The position numbers were made by a program, and so were the translations under genes. Below are positions 24,501-36,950 of a stretch of DNA of 64,000 nt, piece after piece (position 1 is the stretch's first letter; every line of letters starts with the position of its first letter). The notes beneath the pieces were generated by a model. The model saw only the letters and a program-made list of their open reading frames with translations, did not search any database and was not told the origin of the DNA. Origin of the DNA: Triplophysa rosa (taxonomy: Eukaryota; Chordata; Actinopteri; Cypriniformes; Nemacheilidae); the NCBI RefSeq assembly GCF_024868665.1, contig NC_079904.1, forward strand, positions 21,807,784-21,871,783, read 5' to 3'.

Positions 24501-27500
24501 TCTTGTCAGCGGTAGCATCAAAGCGCTGTCTGTTCGAGCATGCAAAATTTCTACCACCGGCACACGTACACACATCACCGAGTGCAGCTCTCATTCACAG
24601 CCCATTAAACAGTGAAGTGTGACAGTGGCTTTCTGTTGTGGCTGATGTCAGTTCTTCAGCTCTGGAGGATCAGACTCGCTCAGCAGGTGCCCTGTCAAAG
24701 CCATCCCAGCCATCCTTTCTCACCCAGAACGTCGCACGCAGGCCTTCAACCAAGAAACCCAAGCTCTGTGGTAAAAGATATGGGCTTTCAATACGCTCAC
24801 CGTTATTTATCCTCTTAGGATGTGTTACGGAACCAACAAGTCTGAATTTGTCAATACTGATCAGACCAATGAATCTCATTCAGAAGGCCAAGGGCAAAAA
24901 AAAGGTTACGCTATGGTCATGTCTTTTAAAGTAAAATATCTGATTTAATTTCTTTCTTTTTTTGACACAAAAAGCTTTTAACAATTACTTTAAAGCAGCT
25001 TTATAGAAACATTTGAACACTAGTATAAGTAGAGATGCACCAATGCTACATTTCTCTACCGATAGCCGATCATACAGATTCTGAAGATTAAATTAATATT
25101 TCTTAACTTTCTGAATGTTATTAATTCATATAAAGACTACTAATATTGAACATAAAACTGGTGATGTTTCTTAACATTTTCTATATAGCACAAATTCATT
25201 GCATTTTCCTGTCCTCTTTTGATTGACAGGACACATCGGCCCTGATCATCGACTGTTTTTAAACTATCGACCGATAACCGATTACACAGTGTAACACATT
25301 TTTGTTTCGACGAGGATACGTTTTGTGCGCAAACAAACAAAAAAATACCGTCTGTATTAAACTATATTCCTGACTTCCGCGCTAGTTTCCAACGTGCGTT
25401 CACGATAGCATCCGGGGTCAACATTGCACGACGCATGCGCGTGGTGCTGACGAGCACAAAACGTATCCTCGTCGCTTAATATAATTAAAGCTGAACCACT
25501 GGAGTTACATGGACTTTCAACAATGTCTTTACTCACTTTCAGCGCTTTGAAGTTAGGTTACGTTGCAGTCTATGGAGGAGTCAGAAAGCTCCAGGACCTA
25601 TGCAAAACTATTTTAATTTGCGTTTTGACGATAAACAGAGGTCCTAGGGTTGACGAACGAATTAAGGGTGAGTAATCTATGACAGAATTTTCATTTTTCA
25701 ATGGAGGGTCCCTTTAATTGCGATATATCAGTATATTGCAAATAAACAAAAACTGTACAACTTTTCACATATTTTAAAAACTATTTTCCAATTGTCACTG
25801 TCAGAAAATTCCACAAAAATTTGTAGCGACGAAATGTGGGATGAAGAGATGATGGGTGATTATGTCTGGAACTTCGTTTGTGAGGACAGTTTTGGTCAAA
25901 AAAGACAAAAACGATCAAATGTTCACTTCTGCAGTTTTGGACGACTTATTAATAGTAGGGATGTAACGATTCACTCAGCTCACGATGCGATGCGAGTCAC
26001 GATTCTGATCTTACGATGCGATTTATTCACGATTTACTCACGATTTATTTTTACAAAATGAGTTGAAACAAATTAGAAATGAACAACTTCCCTTGCATTA
26101 TTTCTTAAATGCTTCACGTTTCTTCGTATAATTAAATGTTTTATTTCAAATAACAAAACTAAACTGCATTTTATAACAAATTAATAATAGAAAAAGTCTC
26201 TTTAATATAAACAAACTAATACTGTCTGAGCTTTTCTTGGATTTTTTTGCAGTTAAGAAATATCAGCATGTCCTCGTTTAGATTTGTAGTGAAAATAGCG
26301 GCCCCTGCTGTTCAAAAAATGTATTGCGATTCAGTTCACACCTCAACCGATTTGAATTGTCACTGATTATAACCGATTTTCAACCGGCTCACGGTGAATC
26401 GTTACATCCCTAATTAATAGTAACTGTTATGAGTTTTGAGCTCAGTGTTATGCCAGTACCTTGTAATTTGTGCGTACAAGTAATAATACTGACATGTATA
26501 AATGTATAAAAAATGTATGTGATTTCCGTATTCAGCATGTTAAACTTCATAAAGAAACAGTAAAAATTTAAGCGAAACAACTTTAAAAAATTTTGATCGA
26601 CCGTTATTGATTATTGGCCGATATATCGATGCATCTCTAAATGTAACCCAACAAAACCCCCCCAAAAAGTCACTAGTTTTGCTGTTCTGTTTGGTTTCCT
26701 CAGTGGCATTTGAAAAAACCCTGCAAGGTATGTGGAATAAATATATGTTAATTTTTTTTATAAATGATATAAAATATAGTTAAAAATATCATCAAACAAA
26801 ATAGATTTTGATGAGCTGGAACTATGTTTTTGTTTTTAGAGGCAATTTACATCGTATCTGCTTTCAGATCAGAAAAACTGTCTCTGATGGAACCCACCCT
26901 TCACACTTGGAGGTGACATTGAGTCAGCTGGAGGTGTCGTTTGGTGTCTGATAACGATTGCTGGGAGTCTAGCGAGGGGAGACAGTGCTGATGAACTACA
27001 TCCAGATGTGAACATCAACCATTCTTCAGTCAAATCAGAAATGGTGAATCTTTTCAAAATGCGGTTTACCTTGAAGATGTATAATGACCATTGACTGACT
27101 TACAAAAAGTTTGAATCATGGATAAAAACATTATTTCCTCAGATATCTCAGCAAATGTCCAATGTCATAAATGTCATAAATTATCTTCTTTTGTGCTCTG
27201 CAGAAGAAATAAAGTCATAAAGGTTTGAAATGACAAGAAGGCTAGAAAATGAAGAGAGAATTTTCATGCCTCTCCTTGAGAGACCGATGTCTTGCAGGTC
27301 CAGAACAATACACCGGTCCCACACTACAGCAACCAAAGAACGAGTCCCGCTGCCAGGTCAAGATGTTTGCCCACCATACCTCCAGTCCATCAGGACACTA
27401 TTAAAGCTGAACCGCCACAGAAGAGGTCTCCTGAGTCGGGCCTGAGCCCTCCCCTACATGAACCAAATTCTCTGTGCACATCCTGACCTTTACCGTGCCC

Positions 27501-30500
27501 TGTTACCACAGTGTTACCAAGCCTTCTTTCAGTTGTTACCATATTCCCCATAGACATTTTATTTCCCAGATTTTAACGTTCAGAAAATAAAATGCTTTGT
27601 TCTGGCCACAGAGGGTACATTTATTTATCCCGTAGCAACACAGAAGTAAACGGATGGAAGACTAAACAGAAAAAGGCGGCGAGCACACTTCACCTCAAGT
27701 GCATCGCAAATTCAAGCTCGGCTGCTCTGAGAATTTACCACTACGAGCTTAAAAGAGGGGGAATGAGGGACTAACATTCAAGAGCTTCCCTTCTGTAACC
27801 CTCGAATCCGATCTTTGTTAAAAGCAGTAATCTTTCATTCCCTGTCAAAAAGCCAAGAGGTCCACAGAGTAAAGCTACAGCAAGACTAAGCTCCAGCATC
27901 TCAGCGGCCGAACGACCTTCTTGTCAAGGTTTCGGCATATGATCCACTGGGCTTCGAGCGAGAAAGTGCTTAGGGTTTGGAGTTCCGAACCGTACGAGGA
28001 ACGATGGCCCTTCACAGTCGGTTTTATATCTCCCCAGACAATCTGAAAGAAGGTCAAAGCTGAAGCACTCTTCCGTCTCCACTTTAACTTCAATGGTGTT
28101 CGCTTTGACAGAGTGCCAACAATCTATCCGTCTACCTCGGATCACGAATCCCTTCAGACATCATCAATTAACAAAACAGCACTGTTTGAAGCCTACAACC
28201 CAAATTAAAAAAAGAATTGGATCCACTGAACCAATTAGTGTTCTTAATATGGGCGACGAGGCTGCCCGAAGGCGCGAAACAGCTCCGAGATTATCTTTCC
28301 TTATTGACAAGCCGGGGTAGGCTCGTTATTTATTTGGAAAGGCGCGAGCGAAGGGGAATGAAAGGACAGATAAAAGATTTGGGCGATATGTAAAAGAGCT
28401 TCCTTCGTCTCTCATGCAAGCAGTGACTAATGCATGCGTCTGCAGAGCGAGTTAGATGCGGCAGACAGCGCCAAGGCTGCGCTTGATTTGATGAGCTGTT
28501 GATGAGAGCGGCCTGGATCCCTGCAGAGGCTTCGGAGAGAAAACGAGAGCAAGACGCACACACACTGGCGCTCTAGGCCTCGATCCATCCTTCACTTCCT
28601 CCCCAAAGAGCAGTTCCAGCCAATCGCGTGGCGGACTCCCATCCCCCCACGCGTCCCCTGCCAACGGCTCGGCCAATCGCGCGCCTCTCTCGTCTGCTTC
28701 ATCAGCACGGCCCCGCTCTCCCCTCCCTCATTTTCCATCTCCTACGTGCTCGTTCTAATTATGGAGAACAAGTCACGGCGCTCAGAGAGAGGGAGTGGAA
28801 TCAAAGGAGCACGGCAAGATGGAGTGGAATGGAACGTCGGAATGGTGGGGGAGAAGGGCGCATTGACAGGATACAGATCAGCCTGCAGGGCTCGGGGATA
28901 AACAACGCTTCTTTCAAGTTCACAGTAAATTAGAGCGCTGCGGAACGGCGGCGAGAGCGAGTCGGCCGTGTCTGTCTCGCTGCAGCTGAGCTCTTGTGGG
29001 AGAGACACCATCCTCCCCCTTCCAGCTAGAGTGTGACGAGAGGATGGGACGGGCAGAAATAGAGCGAAAATGAGTGAAGGAGAGACAACGGGAGGAAAAC
29101 GAGAGGGGGTAAAACAAGTGAGGACAAAGAGAGAGCTGCTTGTTTAAGCGAAAATGATAAACCCCAGCAGAGATCAGGGAAGCGGCGTAAGAGCCTGTGA
29201 ATCATCCCTTCACAAATCTAATGAACTGCCTCCTAAAAAATTTAAGGTAGCCTCACATTTTGTGAAGAAGGCACAGTAAAAAATCTAGTTTGAGGTAGTT
29301 TGCTGATCCTCCTTTAGTTTGGTTTCAACTAGTTTGATGGTGTTGGAGGTCTAGACCACCTGAAAACCAGCACGGCCCGGCTAAATCAGGCTGGTTTAAT
29401 GCTGTTTTTCAACAGGGCACTCGTAAACATTTATAAACCATTTGTCCCCTGTGCACTACATTTGCATGACATACAAAGTTGCTGCTTATGTAGAGCATTT
29501 CAAATCGGCCACTTATGAGGTTACATTTCAATTATGATTCTGGCTTAAAAGGTAGACAGCAAGCCAGCTCGTTCTGTTTCGGAACAACTCTTCCTCTCCA
29601 AATCTCTCTCTCCTTTTAAATTCCAACCCAGATTTAGTCGTGCCCTGTCTGCCTCTTATTAATGGTGCTGAATATTCAGCTCCTGAAGGCCGCGCTGAGC
29701 TCTCATCCGCCTCCCCGGCTTTTCCTCATTAACTGCTCTAAATTCTACCTCGCTCTCACATAAACATTGGCCGGCTAGACTGTGTAATTCAAAAACTCAG
29801 GACCAAAAGGAAAAAGGCCATGATGAAAAGAGTGATTCAAGAACAGGCAAACATATCATCAACCTGCTGCCTTTTTGGATTTGAACCAAGCATTAAGGTT
29901 GAAGGCTCGATGTGTGTTAAATGTAAGATTTTAATGGTATGTAAGTCAAGACCTTTTGTGGAAATACATAAGAATCCTTCAAGCATTAAATGTGTATGGA
30001 ACAGTGCTGTTTAACACCCGCTTTGAGAAGCACGACTCCATCATGCATACTTAAGCTATAAACAACACAAACAAACATGTTTCGTGCTACAGCTGGAGGT
30101 GGACAACAGCATGGCAACTGGCTGATGAAAACAGCTGGACAACCGAATCCACAAACACCCACAATCATTAAAACTACCACCAACTGTTTTTAAATATAAT
30201 GCATTTACCACAGATTCCACAGGAATCAATTACACAAAGGCACAACCGCAAACACAACAGGTCAATAAGAACAACAAGAACATCTCTTTCTAATAGGACA
30301 CAGGTTTACCTTTTAAACATCTCATGATAGCAGCTGTTGTTGTATTCAACAGATTCCTCAAAAATTGTCCAAAAAAACAGCCTTTTAGACCTTTCACGAC
30401 TTATATGTATTATATCTGATAGTACGCAAATGTTATTAAAATGTAATCTTTTGCAATCAATATCAATATTGTGACGGACACAGTAAACATTTTTTACCAT

Positions 30501-33500
30501 GTGCCATTCGCCACATGGGAAATAGTAAAAAAAAATGTCGGCACAACCAACAACGACTTTTAAGTTTTGTTAGCTTTTATCGTCTACATACAAATGTTTG
30601 TGTCATTGTTTTGAAACACAGCAGATAATCTTAAAGCTAACATACACTAAAATCTAGAGATGAACCAATATTTCGACCAATAATCGGTATCGGCCGATAA
30701 AAGTAATGTTTCACAATCGGATATCGGCCGATAGTTTAAAAACAACCGATGATCAGTATACAGAAAACGTTAAAAAAATATCACCAGTTTGATGTTCAAT
30801 ATTAATGGTCGTATATAAATTAATAACATTCAGAAAGTTAAGCAATACATACTAATTTAATGTTCAGAATCGATATCGGCAGATATCGCTCGGAATTATC
30901 GGTATCGGTTAAGAAATTTAGTATCGGTACTAGAATCTACAATACTTTTCCATCTCATGGGGACTTAAAAAAAAAACATGCAGGACACCTGTTGTGATGC
31001 AAAAAAAGAGGACACGTGTTTGCATGTGAACCCCCAATTCTACGAGCTAAAGAAAAGGAGCAGCTATAATCCCTAAAAGCTTTCCCAAAAACCTTCTTCC
31101 ACCAATCAAAAGCCCCCCAAAAACAGAATAATTGACTAGGAGAGACCAAAGTGCAGCCAATTACATCTGCAAGGTCCAGCGCATGTTTATTTGATTCTTC
31201 TCTTAAAGGAAGTGCTTGATTAAATAAATAGAGGCCAGGAAAAGCATTTCAAATTCTCTTTAATGGGAGATGATGAAAAGGCTCCAGGCGAACCCAGCGC
31301 GAGAGAAACGCGGGCCATCAATCTCGCTTGGGCTTGTACACGCCGCACATCCTAATGTTTTCCCCAACCGCACCGCATTGATGTTTCGAACGCAGGCGAA
31401 GACAAAGACTTTGAAAGAATCAGGTAAAAAGGGGATAAACTGTACAGCAATTCCCGCCGGCCGGTGATACCCAAGGCACAGAGAGAAGTTTTAAAAAATG
31501 AAGCAGAACACCAAAGCAATATTTGTTCAGAGAGAAATATGACACAGAGGGAGACATGAATAAAGTGTGTGTGCACATTCGGGCTGCGCTGCCGAGACGA
31601 ACCCATTTACGATAACAGCAACACAAACGTTACCAGAGTAACAGCGTTTTACCCTTCACAGAGGTGAGCGCTGAGCAAACCGCAGGTGACAGTAGCTTTG
31701 ATACGCAGATAAACAACACTGAGGCTTTTCTCGAACACGCCAGCTGTGAGGTGAGGACTTACATGCTTATTCCCTCTCTCATAAATACAATTCATCTTAG
31801 CACTACTCATCATGCAAACGGAGAGATGTGGTCAAGTTGTCCTGTCCCTCCAAATCGACTGCCTAGCAAGGACAAAAATGAAGAAAAACTGTGACAATGA
31901 TTCACCCCTTCAAAAGCATTGTTCTCTAATTAAACTCAGATTGAAGCTCTTTCTCTCTCTGACGCACTTTCTAATGAAGTCTCTGGAGGTGGAAAACTGT
32001 GTCATCATGACTTTAATGTATGGAACATTTCAACCTCGTCTCAAAGAATCCATTATCACGCACATCAGGGATGACAAAGCTGCTGGCACAGGACCGCCAA
32101 ATAGAGCCGAGAAAGACACCTTGAAAAGCAGACGGAAAAGAGTGACCGTAAAGCAAATGATAAGAAACAAAAACTAAAGCACATTATTCCACGTATTCAG
32201 CACACACTTGATCATTTTTCTGTGTCCCCTGAACCCCGACTCTGAAATTGCTACTGCAGCTAAATGTTTTACTAGTTAAATTACACCAAATCTTCAACTT
32301 CATCATTTGAATCTACTCACCCTGATGCCATCTCAGATGTATACAACTTCCCTTTACTCCTCAACTAAACAGACAATTTTATATGAAAATGCTTATAGGA
32401 GTCTAGATGGCGTAGCTTCAAAAATCACATGCATTCATCATAAAAGTAATCCAAATGAATTCATTGGGATAATATTGTCTTCTAAAGCAAAACAATGTCT
32501 ATAAGAGAGAACTATTAATATTTTGATCTTATTTAGCAATCGATATGTCGCTTATTGATGTAAACAGACAGACCAATTTCAAATACAGTAAAAATTTGGA
32601 ATATTTGGAATATATATTTTTTGGGACCAAAAAAAGCTGAATGATAATATGTTAAGAGAACAGTTTTGTAAATTCTAGTCAAAGGGTGGCCATTTTTAAG
32701 ATGCTGAAATGAAACAAAGGTTTACTAAACAGGGCAAAATAGCGAGGGAGCGCTATTGCGTTGGTCATTATGGGAATGACGCACTGCATGTTTTTAATGT
32801 GTAATTTAATTTAATTTCCATCGACGCTTTTTTGAAATTGTGCTCTTGTGCTATTTTGCCCTGTTTAGTAAATCTGGCCCATGTCACACTATGTACGTAA
32901 CTTTTTTTTTCAAACAGGTAGTTTTCCACATTTAAAAAAAGTTAAATTTTTCTATTTAAATATACTTCATTACACTGGGTTCCAAATTATTATGCAAATG
33001 ATATCTTTCTCTGGTTTTCCTAATTTGTCGATGCAAATGACAGTCAGTATAATTTTCAAGTAATCAACAGTTAGGGTACATTTGGAATTTTATTGAACAA
33101 ACCTCCCACTGACAACAGTATTTATTTAAAAAATGAAAAACTCAAAATGCACTGTTCCAAATTATTATGCACAACAGAGTTTGAAAACATTTCATAGGTT
33201 GTAAAAAACTGAAAATGGTCATTTGTTGAATTTGCAGCATTAGGAGGTCATATTTACTGAAATCAAAAGCTATTTCAATCAAAAACATCCTAACAGGGCA
33301 AGTTACATGTTAACATAGGACCCCTTCTTTGATATCACCTTCACAATTCTTGCATCCATTGAACTTGTGAGTTTTTGGATAGTTTCTGATTGAATTTCTT
33401 TGCAGGATGTCAGAATAGCCTCCCAGAGCTGCTGTTTTGATGCTAACTGCCTCCCACCATCATAGATCTTTCGCTTGAGGATGCTCCAAAGGTTCTCAAT

Positions 33501-36500
33501 AGGGTTGAGGTCAGGGGAGGATGGTGGCCACACCATGAGTTTCTCTCCTTTTATGCCCATAGCAGCCAATGACACAGAGGTATTCTTTGCAGCATGAGAT
33601 GGTGCATTGTCATGCATGAAGATGATTTTGCTACGGAAGGCATGGTTCTTCTTTTTGTACCATGGAAGAAAGTGCTCAGTCAGAAACTCTACATACCTTG
33701 CAGAGTTCATTTTCACACCTTCAGGGACCCTAAAGGGGCCCACCAGCTGTCTCCCCATGATTCCAGCCCAAAACATGACTCCGCCACCTCCTTGCTGACG
33801 TCGCAGCCTTGTTGGGACATGGTGGCCATCCACCAACCATCCACTACTCCATCCATCTGGACCATCCAGGGTTGCACGGCACTCATCAGTAAACAAGACT
33901 GTTTGAAAATTAGTCTTCATGTATGTGTGGGCCCACTGCAACCGTTTCTGCTTGTGAGCATTGGTTAGGGGTGGCCGAATAGTAGGTTTATGCACAACTG
34001 CAAGCATCTGGAGGATCCTACACCTTGAGGTTTTCGGGACTCCCGAGGCACCAGCAGCTTCAAATACCTGTTTGCTGCTTTGCAATGGCATTTTTGCAGC
34101 TGCTCTCTTAATCCGATGAATTTGTCTGGAAGAAACCTTCCTCATTCTGCCTTTATCTGCACGAACCCTTCTGTGCTCTGAATCAGCCACAAATGTCTTC
34201 ACAGTACGATGATCTCGCTTAAGTTTTCGTGAAATATCTAATGTTTTCATACCTTGTCCAAGACATTGCACTATTTGACGCTTTTCGGCAGCAGACAGAT
34301 CCTTTTTCTTTCCCATATTGCTTGAAACCTGTGGCCTGCTTAATAATGTGGAACGTCCTTCTTAAGTAGTTTTCCTTTAATTGGGCTCACCTGGCAAACT
34401 ACTTATCACAGGTGTCTGAGATTGATTTCAGTGATCCAAAGAGCACTGAGACACAATACCATCCATAAGTTTAATTGAACAATATAAAATTAAATGTTTA
34501 CGACACTTAAATCCAATTTGCATAATAATTTGGAACGCAGTGTAATGTCTTATTATGTCTGATGAATAAAAACTTAAGCAAAAAAAGCTTAAGCATCATG
34601 GCTTCGCTTTTATTTAGCCAAACATGATATGGGATTGACCGTTTAAATGGTTATATTAATGAGAATTTTAAGGCCTTTTTTGTAAAGAATGCTCAATTTT
34701 GTGTTAAACTCAGTAAAAACAATTATGCTTTTAAACATGTCATACCTTGTTTTTAATGCATCAAAAGGAAATTTGTTGAGTATTTTTATGTAGATGTTGA
34801 TGTTCAAATCACCAAAACAAACACACCCCTACCCCCATCTTTCGCTTTCGTCAGCACTCGGCTCGGCTAATGTCCGTCCTGTGCACTATGCACCTTACTG
34901 CTGATTGGCTACAAGGTTGTTTTGGTACTCGGCCCGACTCAGTTGTCTAAAGTGTAATTCGGAAATCGGTTACCCCGCCTTTAATGTTAGTAATTAAATG
35001 TTACATGATTAAAAACACACAACTGTTTGCCAAAAATAGATATTTTTCACTTAGCAACACAAAAACGATCCATTAGAATTACCCAATTCTGACTGCCAAT
35101 TTTGGAAGTATCAGTTCAAATGTTTATTAGTTTAACAGTCACCTAAACAATATTTAATGAAATAGGTTGATGGTTTGTGCAAATATCTTATGCTAATGTA
35201 AAATAAGATGTCGTTTACAAATTGCACCCCTTGAGTAGTTTACATGAGGCCTACTTTTAATTTAATTGTAAAGCAATACTTCATTAAACAATAATTGAAC
35301 ACAAAAAGTAAAGAATACTGTGGCCTCAAGAGACTTCCATACACAGCCACTAGATGGCGCATCTACGTCATTCATACAGCGGTTTTTGCAAACGTTGCAT
35401 GTTGCGGTTTTAGTTCATTTAAATGTATGCTTTCAGTAAAGACTTCAAACGCGTTTATATTACAGTGACTAGATCGGCCATTTATATAGTTTCAAGCCAT
35501 CAAATCACGGAATGGCCTATTTTAGTCTCTGTATATAGATAATGTTTTAATGTTAAATCATATCATCTAGACGTCTCAACTTCCAGACTCGGGATTTTCT
35601 GTATACGTCACAAAACGCTGTTCAATTCCCCGCTTAATTAAAAATGACACCACACATTTTTGAGTACCAAAACAGCTGTGTTTGGCTTCTATTAGTCTGT
35701 TTGGACTCTCTGAAAACATAAAGATAACTCCCAAAATGATGTTCTTCTGAATGAAGCGGTCGCTCTGCATTTATAACAAGCGTAGAGCGTAGAAAGGATC
35801 CTGGTGGCCAGCTGTATGATTACCACGCGCACATCCCCAAACAAACCAACCCCCAATCCCGCCACGAATTAAAATAAATCGAATTTATGCCATTTACGCG
35901 GGTGATCCCAGCGAGGTCAAAAAATACGGAAATCCGTATTTATAAGGAAAAATGAACCTACACCAGAGATGATTCTAAACGTCTGTCAGTACACAGTTTA
36001 AGACTGTTTATGATCTTAACCGATTCGACTTCGCATGACACGCTGGAAGCTTCACACCTCCAAGGGCAAACGCAACCCTGTCGAAGGCCACATCTTGCTA
36101 TCGTACCTCACTCACATCGTTCAAAGACTCTGTAGTCGGGAAGCATGAGAGTGGATTACGCCGTGCAAAACTCACGCTGCTTTGGTGCCAGTTAAGTGGA
36201 TTACACTGCGCTTTCGTAAATAAAAGACAATGAGCCAAATCCGTTTAAAAATCACGTCAGATTTTATGGGGATTCTGCAATTAGGAGCACGACCAGGTGG
36301 AGAAGACCGAAAAACAAATTTGCTCCGGCGTTTGACGCACCTCCAGAACGTTCCTCATTTCACAACATACATTATAGCTCGTCCTCCTGATGTCGCGTTG
36401 ATCCATTTCCCATAAATTCCATGGGAGGAATAACCTGATATGACATCAGTGCACGTTTGTAGGCCGCTGGTCGACGTGTTGCCACGGAAACGCCACCATC

Positions 36501-36905
36501 AGCACCAGGGCTTCAAAGGCACAGCAGAGAAGCCAGATGCATACTGAATATGAACTAGCAGGCTAACTAAAACAGCTTAATGGATATCCTAAAACATATC
36601 CTTACATCATTTCTTCAAATGTGGATAAAACCTTACGGACTAAAACATGACCATGCATCACTCTGGGGTGATTTTGACAGTTTAGCTTGATTTCCCCAAA
36701 TGTTTGCACATTTTAATAAATTTACAACTATTCAGGTTGTCATAAGTGTGGATCAATACCTACCGAACGTAAACTATAAAATCCGTTTAATAAATCTATT
36801 CAATTTGTTTAGTTAGACTATGTTCTGGGTCACATTGTGGTTTCTAAGCCCCATTGACCTGTTGTCATTTTTCACAGTCTGTGGCACTTACATAATTATC
36901 CAAAC

Positions 36906-36950
<45 letters not shown>

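Larger units (their letters stand above)
25028..26638. repeat. Interrupted CCGAT-family element carrying other repeats
   Basis: The left part 25028-25275 (AGAGATGCACCAATGCTAC ... AACTATCGACCGATAACCG) and right part 26583-26638 (GATTATTGGCCGATATATCG, ATGCATCTCT) look like the two ends of one element. Between them are about 25276-25711 (unclassified, with a GGGATAGTT-family end near 25690), the older repeat copy 2 (25712-26585) and a hAT element (25956-26412). None is coding. Confidence 0.55.
32973..34542 (-). mobile_element. Complete Tc1/mariner transposon (DD37E type), 1570 bp
   Basis: The termini CACTGGGTTCCAAATTATTA and the inverse of the right end (CACTGCGTTCCAAATTATTA) match over 27 bp with one difference, at 32973-32999 and 34516-34542. 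TA target duplications lie at 32971-32972 and 34543-34544. A second copy of the TTCCAAATTATTATGC core occurs inside at 33149-33175, and a degenerate inverted one at 34334-34357, giving an IR/DR layout as in Sleeping Beauty-type elements. A single uninterrupted transposase lies between. High end identity and an open frame suggest a young insertion. Confidence 0.93.

Noticed and set aside
31812..32177. 121-residue plus-strand open frame
   Set aside because: No recognisable family, no splice or promoter context, and composition typical of chance frames in intron.
33594..33968. 124-residue plus-strand frame
   Set aside because: Antisense shadow of the Tc1-type transposase.
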